This document shows, in pieces, positions 19,753 through 29,333 of a DNA stretch of 64,000 bases (its first letter is position 1; each line of letters starts with the position of its first letter). The notes beneath the pieces were generated by a model. It worked only from the letters and a program-made list of their open reading frames with translations. It did not search any database and was not told where the DNA came from. Where the stretch lies: the NCBI GenBank assembly GCA_026004935.1, contig BPKC01000001.1:2055281-2119280 (forward strand). Direction: 5' to 3'. Made by a program: the position numbers and the translations under genes. The stretch comes from Rhodothalassiaceae bacterium. GTDB lineage: Bacteria > Pseudomonadota > Alphaproteobacteria > Sphingomonadales > Rhodothalassiaceae.

Positions 19753-21180
19753 GTGGACATGACCGGCAGGACGACGGCGACGGGCTCCTGGCAGCCGGGA
19801 TCGTGGCGGTCCCGCCCGGCGGCGCAGTTGCCGGACTATCCGGATGCGGATGCGCTCGCCCGCGTCGAGGCCGAGCTGCGCGCCTTGCCCCCGCTCGTGT
19901 TCGCGGGCGAGGTGCGCGCGCTGGAGGCCGATCTCGCCCGGGTGGCCCGCGGCGAGGCCTTCCTGCTCCAGGGCGGCGACTGCGCGGAGAGTTTCGCCGA
20001 GTTCAGCCCGGAGAATCTGCGCGACACCTTCAAGGTCCTGCTGCAGATGGCCGTGGTGCTGACGTTCGCGGCGGCCTGCCCGGTGGTGAAGGTGGGCCGG
20101 CTCGCAGGCCAGTTCGCCAAGCCGCGCTCGAGCCCGACCGAAGAGCGCGACGGGCGCGTGCTGCCCAGCTACCGCGGCGACATCATCAACGACATCCGCT
20201 TCGACGAGGCCGCCCGCCGGCCCGATCCCGCGCGCATGCTCAAGGCCTATCACCAGGCGGCCATCACCCTCAATCTGCTGCGCGCGTGGAGCGGCGGCGG
20301 CTTCGCGGATCTGCACCAGGTGCACCGCTGGAGCCTCGATTTCATCGCGAATACGCCGGCGGCCGCCCGCTACCGCGATCTCGCGGACCGCATCGCCGAG
20401 GCGATCGACTTCATGCGCGCCTGCGGCGTCGGCGAGGAGGCCGGGCGCGTGCTCCAGGGCACGAGCTTCTACACCAGCCATGAATGCCTGCTGCTGCCCT
20501 ACGAGGAGGCCCTCACCCGCCGCGACCCGGACACGGGCGCCTGGATCGACGGCTCGGCGCACATGCTCTGGTGCGGCCACCGCACCCGCGATCCCGAAGG
20601 CGCGCATGTCGCCTTTCTGGCCGGCATCGCCAATCCGGTGGCCGTCAAGCTGGGCCCCGGGATCGATGCCGACACGCTGTGCCGGATCGCGGCCCGGCTC
20701 AACCCCGAGAACCGGCCGGGCCGGCTGACGCTCATCTGCCGCTTCGGCGCGGATGCGATCGGCCGGCATCTGCCGGCACTCATCCGCGCGGTCCGGCGCG
20801 AGGGGCTGGCCGTCGTGTGGTCCTGCGATCCCATGCACGGCAACACCGTGCGCACGGCGAGCGGTCTCAAGACCCGGGCCTTCGATACGGTGATGCGCGA
20901 GGTGCGCGACTTCTTCGCGATCCACCGCGCCGAAGGCGGCTACGCGGGCGGCATCCATCTGGAGCTGACGGGCCAGAACGTGACGGAATGCACGGGCGGC
21001 GCGGTGGCGATCACCGAGGAGACGCTGTCTTCGCGCTACCACACCCATTGCGACCCGCGGCTCAACGCCGCCCAGAGTCTCGAGCTCGCCTTCCAGCTCG
21101 CCGAGCTGGTCAAGGCCGAGCGCCGGCGCGACCAGCCCGCGCCCATGGATGACCGCGCGGCGGCGACCGCACGACCGTAA
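19753..21180 (+). CDS. Class II 3-deoxy-7-phosphoheptulonate (DAHP) synthase
   Basis: A 475-residue class II (plant-like, AroA-II) DAHP synthase, which condenses phosphoenolpyruvate with erythrose 4-phosphate in the first step of aromatic amino-acid synthesis. Family motifs are [48 protein letters not shown] and the metal-site region near the C-terminus. Length is typical. The start is GTG 19753, six bases after AAGGA; ATG 19759 is also possible. The gene stands alone, downstream of gor and before the tRNA genes. Confidence 0.93.
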   Translation: MDMTGRTTATGSWQPGSWRSRPAAQLPDYPDADALARVEAELRALPPLVFAGEVRALEADLARVARGEAFLLQGGDCAESFAEFSPENLRDTFKVLLQMAVVLTFAAACPVVKVGRLAGQFAKPRSSPTEERDGRVLPSYRGDIINDIRFDEAARRPDPARMLKAYHQAAITLNLLRAWSGGGFADLHQVHRWSLDFIANTPAAARYRDLADRIAEAIDFMRACGVGEEAGRVLQGTSFYTSHECLLLPYEEALTRRDPDTGAWIDGSAHMLWCGHRTRDPEGAHVAFLAGIANPVAVKLGPGIDADTLCRIAARLNPENRPGRLTLICRFGADAIGRHLPALIRAVRREGLAVVWSCDPMHGNTVRTASGLKTRAFDTVMREVRDFFAIHRAEGGYAGGIHLELTGQNVTECTGGAVAITEETLSSRYHTHCDPRLNAAQSLELAFQLAELVKAERRRDQPAPMDDRAAATARP

Positions 21181-21364
21181 GCCCCCGGCAGCCAGCGCCC
21201 GGCACCAGCTGCCCGGCAACGAACGCCCGGTCCGGATCATCGGCCGGTGGCGGCTCGCCGGCGGTCACCTCCCGCCCGGCTTGCCTTCCCTGGGGCGGCC
21301 GACTAGCAAGAAGCGGGAGTTGCCGGGGCGTCCGTCGCGGGGCGCATCCTGCCGCATCCCTCGC

Positions 21365-21454
21365 GGACGGGTGGCAGAGTGGTTGAATGCACCGGTCTTG
21401 AAAACCGGCAGGGGCGCAAGCCCCTCGTGGGTTCGAATCCCACCCCGTCCGCCA
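21365..21454 (+). tRNA. tRNA-Ser (UGA anticodon)
   Basis: A 90-nt tRNA with a 7-bp acceptor stem (GGACGGG / CCCGTCC), anticodon loop with TGA between CGGTCT and AAACCG, a long variable arm typical of type II tRNAs (GGGGCGCAAGCCCC) and a T-loop GTTCGAATC. The 3' CCA is encoded (21452-21454). Confidence 0.95.
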
Positions 21455-21585
21455 TTAATCCGCAATGGACTCAATATCTTAAGATTGCCCCACCCGGTCG
21501 CTCGTGCCAGCCGTGCCGTGCCGATTTGTCATGGTGCTGCCGTGCGAGCGGTTTCCGATGTACCCTGAAAAGGCTTTCTCGTGAT

Positions 21586-21673
21586 TGGTGCCCGCTGCCG
21601 GACTCGAACCGGCACGGCCCGGGGGGCCGAGGGATTTTAAGTCCCTTGCGTCTACCAGTTCCGCCAAGCGGGC
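21586..21673 (-). tRNA. tRNA-Leu (UAA anticodon)
   Basis: An 88-nt minus-strand tRNA. Acceptor stem GCCCGCT / AGCGGGC, anticodon TAA in the loop of the GGGAC stem, a long variable arm (CGGCCC... type II) and T-loop GTTCGAGTC. CCA is encoded. It converges with tRNA-Ser and directly borders the largest repeat cluster. Confidence 0.95.
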
Positions 21674-21801
21674 AAGGGCGCGGCCGGGCGTCCGTTCCGC
21701 CCGCCCTCTTATGCCAGCACCGACCGGCTTCCTCAATCGCGAACGCCGCCGCCTCAGCGCGTGAAAAGCGAGAAACGCCGGCGGGCGGCTCGGTGAGGGA
21801 A

Positions 21802-23017
21802 TGGGCCCGCCGGTCAAGCCGGCGGGTGACGAAGAGATGCTGCCGGCGGGTGACGCATTCCTTCTTCGTCATTCGCCGCGAAAGCGGCGAATCCAGCCGC
21901 AAGGAACGGCAGCGGCCGACGGTCGAGGTTGCCCCGCGTCCCGCTGGACCCGCCGGTCGAGCCGGCGGGTGACGATTGGGGGTTCGCAACGGCGGGCGAC
22001 AACTTCCTAAAAGCGTCGTTCGCCGGCTTGACCGGCGAACCCATCTGGCCTGCGTGACGGCCCCGACACCGGAGATCGTCTCAGCCGCCTGCTGGACCCG
22101 CCGGTCGAGCCGGCGGGTGACGAGGAATGGGCCTGGACCCGCCGGTCGAGCCGGCGGGTGACGATTGGGGGTTCGCAACGGCGGGCGACAACTTCCTAAA
22201 AGCGTCGTTCGCCGGCTTGACCGGCGAACCCATCTGGCCTGCGTGACGGCCCCGACACCGGAGATCGTCTCAGCCGCCTGCTGGACCCGCCGGTCGAGCC
22301 GGCGGGTGACGTGAAAAGGAGCTGGACCCGCCGATCAAGTCGGCGGGTGACGAAGAGATGCTGCCGGCGGGTGACGCATTCCTTCTTCGTCATTCGCCGC
22401 GAAAGCGGCGAATCCAGCCGGACGACGTGGCCACTCCCGTCGGTCGAGGTTGCCCCGCGTCCCGCTGGACCCGCCGGTCGATCCGGCGGGTGACGTGAAA
22501 AGGAGCTGGACCCGCCGGTCGAGCCGGCGGGTGACGATTGGGGGTTCGCAACGGCGGGCGACAACTTCCTAAAAGTTCCTAAAAGCGTCGTTCGCCGGCT
22601 TGACCGGCGAACCCATCTGGCCTGCGTGACGGCCCCGACACCGGAGATCGTCTCAGCCGCCTGCTGGACCCGCCGGTCGAGCCGGCGGGTGACGTGAAAA
22701 GGGGCTGGACCCGCCGATCAAGTCGGCGGGTGACGAATGAAAAAAGAGGGGCCGGCGGGTGACGCATTCCTTCTTCGTCATTCGCCGCGAAAGCGGCGAA
22801 TCCAGCCGGACGACGTGGCCACTCCCGACGGTCGAGGTTGCCCCGCGTCCCGCTGGACCCGCCGATCAAGTCGGCGGGTGACGTGAAAAGGAGCTGGACC
22901 CGCCGGTCGAGCCGGCGGGTGACGTGAAAAGGAGCTGGACCCGCCGGTCAAGCCGGCGGGTGACGAATGAAAAAAGGCCTGCGGGTGACGAATGAAAAAA
23001 GGCCTGCGGGTGACGAA
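21802..23017. repeat. Repeat cluster 1: six REPIN-like elements plus single hairpins
   Basis: About 1.2 kb made of 19 hairpins of one family plus fragments. Six complete head-to-head doublets are at 21867-21974, 22014-22122, 22203-22311, 22388-22495, 22586-22694 and 22776-22883 (108-109 bp each). Each has a class B or C hairpin on the left, a ~48-bp spacer and a class A hairpin on the right. The three class C elements (22014, 22203, 22586) look identical. Single class A hairpins sit between them (21802, 22134, 22323, 22507, 22706, 22895, 22936). The right end (22966-23017) holds half-hairpins in a direct repeat containing GGCCTGCGGGTGACG. Open frames here are products of the repeats and are not genes. 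Confidence 0.9.
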
Positions 23018-23101
23018 AGCGCGGCGTGTCGGTGCGTGTCCGGGCGGTCCTGAGGCCGCCTCGCCCTGCCACGGGCGGCGGGCGGCCGGGGGCGGGTCGC
23101 C

Positions 23102-23896
23102 CTATTCCCCGATGCGGCGTGCCGGCACGCCGGCGGCGGCCGCGGCCGCCTCGATGGCCTCCGCCGCCCGCGCCAGCGCCTCCGGATCGCGGCCGCGCAG
23201 CACGATCTGGGCCCCGGCGCGGCCGTCGCGGTAATAGGGGTAGCTGCCGATGCGCACATCCGGATGCGCGGCGGCGATCGCGGCCAGCGCGTCGGCGAAG
23301 GCGCTCTCGGGCAGCGGCACGTCCAGCACCCGGCTCAGGACCGGCGGGCCGCCGGTGATCACGGGCTCGAGGGAGTCCAGCATCGCCGCGGCGATCTCGG
23401 GCACGCCCGCCAGCACGAAGACGTTGTCCACGCGAAAGCCCGGGGCGACCGAGATCGGATTGTCGATCAGCGCGGCACCCTGCGGCGTGCGCGCCATGCG
23501 CTGGCGCGCGGGGGTGAAGCGCTCCGCACCGTAATGCGCCTTCAGCCTGCGGAACGCCTCGTCATGGATCACGAGCGGGCGGCCGAGCGCGCGGGCGACC
23601 GCCTCGGCGGTGATGTCGTCATGGGTGGGGCCGATGCCGCCGGTGGTGAACAGATAGTCCACCGCGTCCTTCAGCGCCCGCACGGCGGCGATGATCGCCG
23701 CCTCCTCGTCGGGGACGATCCGCACCTCGACGAGCGCGATGCCGCGCGCGCCGAGCCAGCGGGCGATGGTCGCGATGTTGCGGTCCTGCGTGCGGCCGGA
23801 GAGGATCTCGTCGCCGATCACCACCAGCGCCGCGGTGGGCGCGGCATCCGCCCCGCCCGCTCGGGCCCGCGTCTCTTCCGGCTTTCCGACGCTCAT
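23102..23896 (-). CDS. CinA N-terminal-type (MoCF-binding-fold) protein
   Basis: A 264-residue protein of the competence/damage-inducible CinA N-terminal family (molybdopterin-binding fold). Motifs are VIGDEILSGRTQDRN near the start, FTTGGIGPTHDD, and VFVLAGVPEIAA. Full CinA has a C-terminal nicotinamide-nucleotide amidase domain; this version ends after about 250 residues, as many alphaproteobacterial homologues do. The activity is uncertain (ADP-ribose/nucleotide pyrophosphatase has been reported for CinA-type domains). Its ATG overlaps the stop of the AsmA gene by four bases, so translation is probably coupled. It ends next to repeat cluster 1. Confidence 0.86.
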   Translation of the reverse strand: MSVGKPEETRARAGGADAAPTAALVVIGDEILSGRTQDRNIATIARWLGARGIALVEVRIVPDEEAAIIAAVRALKDAVDYLFTTGGIGPTHDDITAEAVARALGRPLVIHDEAFRRLKAHYGAERFTPARQRMARTPQGAALIDNPISVAPGFRVDNVFVLAGVPEIAAAMLDSLEPVITGGPPVLSRVLDVPLPESAFADALAAIAAAHPDVRIGSYPYYRDGRAGAQIVLRGRDPEALARAAEAIEAAAAAAGVPARRIGE

Positions 23897-26800
23897 TGCG
23901 GCGGCTTCTCCTTTCCGTCCTGCCCGTCGGCGCCGTCCCGCCCGTCCCTGCCCCGGCGCGCGCCTTCGAGAATCGTCCCGAAGATGCCGAGCGCCTTCTC
24001 CAGCTTCGTCTCCGGCTCCGCGCGCGGGGCGGCCGGGGCGGACGGCTCCGCGCCCGCGTCCCCGGGCCCCAGGATCTCGGGCGGCTCGAGCTCCGGCGCC
24101 GTCTCCGGCAGCGCGGCCGGGGCGGCGCGCGCCCTGAGCTGCCCGAGCAGCCAGTCGGTGAGCGCCCGGCTGCGCCAGGTGACCCGCGGCGCATCGAGCG
24201 GCCCGACGATCGCAAGGGTGAGCGCGGGCGCCTCGGGCCGCGCCTTCAGCGTCGCGCGGCCGTCGCCCTGCAGCCGCCAGCCGGGCAGGTCCGTGACGAG
24301 ATCGAGCGCGAGCCTGGTCTCGGCGCTCTCCAGCTCGAGCGGGCCGATGCGCGCGATCCCGTCCGCGAATTTTACCGCCACCTCGGCATCGGCAAAGCGC
24401 GTCTCGCCGCGCTGAAGCGCCCGGGTGACGACGCTGCCGAGCAGCCGGCCCATCACGCCCCGGCCCGCCTGATCGGCGCGCAGCAGGTCGCGGGCGAAGG
24501 CATCGAGGTCGAAGCCGGAGATGCGCGGCTCCTTCAGCGTGAAGCGCCCGCCGCCGGCCAGGGCGGAGACGAGCGCCAGCTCGGATTCGCCCGTCCCCTC
24601 GATCCGCATGGTCCCGCCGAGCCGGCCCGCGACCCGCGGCGGCAGGCCGGCGAGCGCCAGGCCGTCCGCCAGCGAGACGTCGGATGCGGCGAGCGCCGCC
24701 TTGAGCGTCCGCGCGCGCCGGCCCGAGAGGCTGCCGGTCAGCGAGAGCCGGCCGCCGAGACCCGCGGCCTCGAGGCGCCGGAGCGTCAGCCGCTGCGCAT
24801 CGCCGGTGACCGCGAGGACGAGATTCCTCCACCGCGCCCCGCGCCAGACGGCCGCATCGGCCGCAATCTCGGCATCGAGCGCGGCAAGCCCGTCGGGCAG
24901 CAGCGGACCGAAGGGCGCCGGCGACCAGGGCGGCCCGCCCGCCGCGCCCTGCGCGTCGGCGGTTCCTCCGGCGCCGCCGAGGCCGAGCGCGTCGAGATCG
25001 AGCATCGCGGCGCCGAGCTTCACCGTGAGTTTCGCCCCCGCATCCGCCACCGGCTCGAGGGCGAGCTGAAGCCGCCCGCGGCTCGCCCCCAGCGCCAGCG
25101 TCGCCTCGCCGCGGCTGCGGCCCCCGGCGAGGGTGGCGGTGCCGCCGGTCTCGAGCGCGAGCGGGGCGGCGACCGCCGCATCGGCGCGCCCCCCCTCGGC
25201 CAGGACCGCCCTCAAGGCCGGGGCGACATCGGGATGGCTCAGCGCCCAGACGAGGCTGCGGCCGCCGCCTTCCGCAGCGGGTTCCAGTTTGGCCGTCACC
25301 CGGCCGCCGAGCAGCATGCCCTCGACGGCAACCGCGGGAGCGGAGGCCGTGCCGGCCAGTGTGACGGCGAGATCCGCGGCATCGCCGAGCGCGCGCGCGA
25401 GCGTCCGCGGCATCGCGGCATCCGCGGGCAGAAGCGGCGCGACCATGAGCCGCGACAGGCGACCGGTCTTCGCCTGCGCCTTGAGATCGAGGCCGATCGC
25501 GCCGTCCGGTCGCCACAGAAGACCGCCCGCGGCCGCAAGCCGGGTGGTGTCGTCCGCCCCTTCCATGCTCAGATCGAGACGCGCGGGTGCGAGGGCCGCC
25601 GTGATCTTCCAGCTTGCGGGCAGACGTGCCGGCAGCCCGGCGCCCTCGGCCATCCCGGCCAGTCCGGCGAGCGCCCGCGGATCGGTGATCGTCAACGTGC
25701 CCTCCAGCGAGAGCGGCGGGCCCGCCACGCCCGGCCGGTAGCGGCCCGCGAACCGCGCCTCGAGGCCCGCAAACGCGGCCTCGGCCGCATCCAGCACCAG
25801 GCCGCCCGCCCGCGCCGCCGTCCCGGCGAGCCTGATGTCGCGCAGCGCGATTCCCTGCGCGCGCAGCTCCGGCAGCTCGAGCGAGAAAGCGAGCGCGAGA
25901 TCGGCGGGCAGCACGGCGCGCAGATTGTCGAGGCTGGCAAGCAGCATCGCCGGTGTCGCCGGGGTGCCGTCCGCGCCCGTGGCCGCAAGCCTCAGTGCCG
26001 GCAGCCGCGCGGTGATCCGACCCGCGATCGGGTCTTCTCCCTTGTCCGCAAGCTCCAGCGTCGCCTCGGCGCGCCGCTCGTCCCACGCGACCGTTGCGGG
26101 ATCGATCGCAAGCCGGCCCGGCTCCACCCGCGCCGCGGCGGTGACGGTCAGATGGCGGGCATCGCCCATGATCGCGGGCATCTGAAGCCCGAAGGCCGCA
26201 AGGGTCCGGTCGGCGCGCAACAGGTCGCCCTCGAGCTTCACCGTCAGCGGCGCGTTCTCGCCGTCCCCGCCCGCGAGCGTCCCTTCCAGCGCCAGCCGGC
26301 CGCCGTCGGGAAGCCGGGCCACGGCCGCAAGCCGGATCGGCGCACCCGCCCTGGCACCCGCCGTCACCTCGAGATCGGCAAGGCGCCCCTGCTCATGCGC
26401 GAGCGAGGCGACGGCGATCCGCACGTCGAGGCCGCCGGCGAAGGTTTCGCTGAGCGCGCGCAGCGCCGCCCGCGCGGCCGCGCCCGCATCCAGCACGGCC
26501 CGGGCCCGCGGCTCTTCCGGCGCCGAATCCGTCGAAGCAAGGAGATCGGCGCTGCGCAGACTGTCCAACTGCAGGTCGAGCGTCGCGGCGACCGGCTCCA
26601 TGCCGAAAGAAAGCGCGCCCGACAGATGGCTGTCGCCCCAGCGGCCCGTCACGCCGGAAAGCGAGAGACGCGCCCCCTCGACCGCCACATCGCCCTGGAA
26701 GGCGAGCGGCCGGGCAAGGATCGGGGCCAATGCCGAGCGCCTGAGCGGCGCGCCGCCCGTCCATGCGCACCAGGCGGCCGCAAGCGAGGCGGGCACGGCA

Positions 26801-27585
26801 TCCGCGACCTCAAGGCTGCCGCGGGCCGCGGGCAGAGCGCCCTCTTGGCCGAATGCGAGGCTGCCGCGCCAGGACAGCCGCGCGCCCGCGAGCGCGAGGT
26901 CCAGCTCGCCGGCGCGCCGCCCGTCCGCAACCGCTGCACCGAGCCGCGCATCAGCCTCGAGCGGGACGCCGTCGAGCGCGCCCTCGGCCGCGAGCTCCCA
27001 GACGGCTCCCATCGCCGCTGGCGTGCGCGACAGGCCGAGCCGCGCCAGCGCGAGCGCGTGCCGGCGGCCGTGCCCGTCGCCGATCTCGAGCCGCCCGTCC
27101 CGGATCTCGAGCCGGAACGCGCCGGCCATGCCCGCCGCCTCGCCCTGCCCCGTCCCTTCCGCCTTCCGCCGCGCCGCAAGCCAGGCCGTGAGCGCCTGCG
27201 GATCCGGGACCTCCGCCTCGAGCCCGACGAGGCGCACCTCGCCCGGCTCCACCCGGCCGCGAAGCAGCGCACCCAGTCCGAGCACGACATCGAGATGCCG
27301 GATATGGAGGGCGAAGGGCACCTCGCCCGCCAGCGCAATGTCGGTGACCCGCACCGCCGGCCGCGGCAGCAGCCTGAGCGCGATCGGGCCGTGGAGCGAG
27401 ATTGCCAGCCCCGTCGCCTCGCTGGCGGCCGCGGCGATCCGCGGGCGCAGGCTTTCCATCTCGACGAAGCGCGGCAGGATCAGCGCGGCCGCGACGACCA
27501 GCGCCAGCACCCCGCCGAGGACCCACGGCCAGCGCCGGCGCGGCGCGCGCGCCGCCGGTCGGGGGGTGGACGAGTCCTGGGCCAT
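23893..27585 (-). CDS. AsmA-family protein
   Basis: A 1230-residue AsmA-like protein. One N-terminal membrane segment (WPWVLGGVLALVVAAALIL, about residues 19-37) anchors a long repetitive beta-rich periplasmic region. The start of the periplasmic part (RIAAAASEATGLAISLHGPI) is typical of AsmA, and the C-terminal third has AsmA-type repeats (GSLSGRRARTLKAALAASDVSL, then GGGRFTLKEPRISGFDLDAF). AsmA-like proteins are thought to form lipid-conducting bridges between the inner and outer membranes. The C-terminal end is rich in Pro and Glu. The start at ATG 27585 has GGAGA upstream. Divergent from the thioesterase gene. Confidence 0.87.
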   Translation of the reverse strand: MAQDSSTPRPAARAPRRRWPWVLGGVLALVVAAALILPRFVEMESLRPRIAAAASEATGLAISLHGPIALRLLPRPAVRVTDIALAGEVPFALHIRHLDVVLGLGALLRGRVEPGEVRLVGLEAEVPDPQALTAWLAARRKAEGTGQGEAAGMAGAFRLEIRDGRLEIGDGHGRRHALALARLGLSRTPAAMGAVWELAAEGALDGVPLEADARLGAAVADGRRAGELDLALAGARLSWRGSLAFGQEGALPAARGSLEVADAVPASLAAAWCAWTGGAPLRRSALAPILARPLAFQGDVAVEGARLSLSGVTGRWGDSHLSGALSFGMEPVAATLDLQLDSLRSADLLASTDSAPEEPRARAVLDAGAAARAALRALSETFAGGLDVRIAVASLAHEQGRLADLEVTAGARAGAPIRLAAVARLPDGGRLALEGTLAGGDGENAPLTVKLEGDLLRADRTLAAFGLQMPAIMGDARHLTVTAAARVEPGRLAIDPATVAWDERRAEATLELADKGEDPIAGRITARLPALRLAATGADGTPATPAMLLASLDNLRAVLPADLALAFSLELPELRAQGIALRDIRLAGTAARAGGLVLDAAEAAFAGLEARFAGRYRPGVAGPPLSLEGTLTITDPRALAGLAGMAEGAGLPARLPASWKITAALAPARLDLSMEGADDTTRLAAAGGLLWRPDGAIGLDLKAQAKTGRLSRLMVAPLLPADAAMPRTLARALGDAADLAVTLAGTASAPAVAVEGMLLGGRVTAKLEPAAEGGGRSLVWALSHPDVAPALRAVLAEGGRADAAVAAPLALETGGTATLAGGRSRGEATLALGASRGRLQLALEPVADAGAKLTVKLGAAMLDLDALGLGGAGGTADAQGAAGGPPWSPAPFGPLLPDGLAALDAEIAADAAVWRGARWRNLVLAVTGDAQRLTLRRLEAAGLGGRLSLTGSLSGRRARTLKAALAASDVSLADGLALAGLPPRVAGRLGGTMRIEGTGESELALVSALAGGGRFTLKEPRISGFDLDAFARDLLRADQAGRGVMGRLLGSVVTRALQRGETRFADAEVAVKFADGIARIGPLELESAETRLALDLVTDLPGWRLQGDGRATLKARPEAPALTLAIVGPLDAPRVTWRSRALTDWLLGQLRARAAPAALPETAPELEPPEILGPGDAGAEPSAPAAPRAEPETKLEKALGIFGTILEGARRGRDGRDGADGQDGKEKPPQ

Positions 27586-27708
27586 GGGATCTCCGCGGTT
27601 TTGTCGTCTCTGCCGCACGCGGGGTTTCGCCCCCGCCGCGTTTACGCTATCACCACGGCGGGAAAATGACGAGACAGCGCCGCCCTTCCAACGGGGAGCC
27701 CGGACACC

Positions 27709-28215
27709 ATGGCAGAGGCCCGCAGCACCGCCGCGCAGCCCGCACCGCAGGCCACGCTTGTCGACGGGTGCGTCGGCGTGGCGGATCTCGATGCCAACGG
27801 CCACATGAACGTGGCCCGCTACACGGCTCTCTTCGATCAGGCGCTCGAAGCATGGATCACGCGCCATCTGGACGGCCTGCTGCCGCCCACAAGCGGCGTC
27901 TTCGTTCTCGAAGCCCACTATCGCTACGAGCGCGAGCTGCGCGAAGGGGCGGGCTATGCCATCCGCGGCCGGCTGATTGCGGCCGACGACAAGCGCGCGC
28001 ATTTCATCCTGCGGATGGACGACCAGGACCGCGGCCAGCGGGCGGCCAGCGCGGAGATCCTCGTGATCCACGTGGACATGGACAGCCGCCGCGCCGCTCC
28101 TTGGCCGGCCGGACCGCCGCCGGAGTCGCTCGCCCGCGCACCGGCCGCGGAGCACGGACGGGCCCGTTTCTGCGGCCGCGCGGCTGCATCTCGCTCGCGC
28201 GGCCGATCCTCGTGA
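27709..28215 (+). CDS. Hot-dog fold acyl-CoA thioesterase
   Basis: A 168-residue 4HBT-type thioesterase. The family motif GVADLDANGHMNVARYTALFD near residue 22 contains the catalytic-site Asp/Asn region, and the middle strand pattern (HYRYERELREGAGYAI) is normal. It resembles thioesterases sometimes placed beside carnitine catabolism genes, but no such neighbours are here. The last ~35 residues are Ala/Arg/Pro-rich and unconserved in appearance. Confidence 0.82.
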   Translation: MAEARSTAAQPAPQATLVDGCVGVADLDANGHMNVARYTALFDQALEAWITRHLDGLLPPTSGVFVLEAHYRYERELREGAGYAIRGRLIAADDKRAHFILRMDDQDRGQRAASAEILVIHVDMDSRRAAPWPAGPPPESLARAPAAEHGRARFCGRAAASRSRGRSS

Positions 28216-28231
28216 CGGGAGCGCGGCAGCC

Positions 28232-28809
28232 ATGAGAACGAGCCGCGCGACGCGCGCAGCGCCGTCCTGCCGGGCAGGATGCGGGCATGGCCGGCGATGG
28301 CTGGCAGCCGCCGCCTGCGGGGCAGGTCGGGCGCATTGGCCGCCGTCACCGCGCCCGGCGCAGATCCTCTCCCACTGCACCGCGGCCCCGCAGCCCGGTG
28401 TGAACTGGCTGCGCTGCTTCTTCAACGAGCGGGATTTTTCAGGCGTGGACCTGACCGGGGCGGTGCTGAAGGAGTCCTCGTTCAACCGCGCCGTCTTCCG
28501 CGGGGCGGTGCTGCGCGGCGTGGACGCGCGCGAGGCGAAGTTCGTCTCGGCCGATCTGACCGGCTGCGGTGCTGGCGGACAGGCCGACCTCAAGAACGCC
28601 GATTTCACCCGCGCGCGGCTGCAACGCCGCGGATCTGAGCGGCGCCGATCTGCGCGAGGCGCGGCTGTTTCGCGCCGATCTGACCGGCGCCAATCTCAAG
28701 GGTGCGCGGCTGGATGGCGCCGACCTCTTCATGGCCGTGCTGGACGATGCGATCTGGACCGACGGCAGCCGCTGCAGCCCCGGGCTCGCGCGGCCTCTGC
28801 CGGCACTAA
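28232..28809 (+). pseudogene. Pentapeptide-repeat protein, frame-broken
   Basis: Pentapeptide repeats (A[D/N]LxX) are spread over at least three frames. The first frame reads CFFNERDFSGVDLTGAVL through KFVSADLTG and then ADLKNADFTRARL. Around 28622 one extra base shifts it to NAADLSGADLREARLF and TGANLKGARLDGADL. Near 28790 another extra base is needed to reach a normal ending (PGSRGLCRH, stop at 28807-28809). A disturbance near 28565 also breaks a repeat. The restored protein would be a small right-handed beta-helix of unknown role. Either a decayed gene or sequence errors; the neighbouring fliJ and fliI show the same kind of indel. Confidence 0.65.
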
Positions 28810-28922
28810 GAGACGCCCGGCGTCCGGCTGCGGAAACGGCACGGGAATGCGCCGGCGCCGGTCAGCCGCCGTGCGCATGTCGGCGCAGGCCGATCTCGTC
28901 GAGCCGGGCCTGCTCGATGCGC

Positions 28923-29280
28923 TCACTGCTCGCGCCGCGCCTCGGCCAGCCGCCGCTCCTCCAGGATCTGGTAGCGCTTCTCCTCGGCGAAGGCCTCGGC
29001 CAGCCGCGCGCGCAGCGCCGCGAGCTCGTCCTCGATCTCGCGGGCCTGGCGGGCGAGTTCAGCGCGCTTCGCCTTCACCACCCCGGCATAGGCCGCAAAA
29101 TCGACGAGCCCCGCCATGCGCTCGGCCGCGGCCGGCCTCGGCGGCAAGGCGGGCGGCGAGCCGCTCGTCCTCGGCCAGCACGGCGGCAAGCTCCGTCTCG
29201 CGCGCGACGATGGCGCGGCGCAGCTCGTCCACCCGCCGATGCGCGAGACGCCTGAGGGTGCCGAGACTCTTGCGGCGCAT
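28923..29280 (-). CDS. fliJ: FliJ-like flagellar export chaperone (frameshifted)
   Basis: Two overlapping frames together give an all-helical, charged protein of about 118 residues: MRRKSLGTLRRLAHRRVDEL..., then AERMAGLVDFAAYAGVV and a coiled coil ending EERRLAEARREQ. This fits FliJ, the coiled-coil stalk-like component of the flagellar export ATPase. Its position directly after fliI supports the call, since sequence alone is weak for FliJ. The frame changes near 29126-29139, where removal of one G restores EAAAAERM. Somewhat short for FliJ (about 140 is common). Confidence 0.6.
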
Positions 29281-29333
29281 GGTCCCGCCCGTTTCCGTTT
29301 CCGCCCGCCGCCTTCACGCGGCCGCGCCCCGGC

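Noticed and set aside
21471..22869. Open frames of 60-235 codons in the repeat clusters (e.g. 21471-22178 minus)
   Set aside because: Their peptides are translations of the hairpins (recurring LDRRV, PAGDE and AGERR strings) with no ribosome sites or family resemblance.
21802..23017. Regularly spaced repeats that resemble a CRISPR array
   Set aside because: Spacers are homologous to one another, repeats occur in both orientations and several classes, and there are no cas genes. The units are hairpin doublets, not repeat-spacer arrays.
23896..27669. 1257-codon frame antisense to the AsmA gene
   Set aside because: A GC-rich shadow frame, Arg/Gly/Pro-rich with no domain; the AsmA frame on the other strand has a membrane segment, ribosome site and family motifs.
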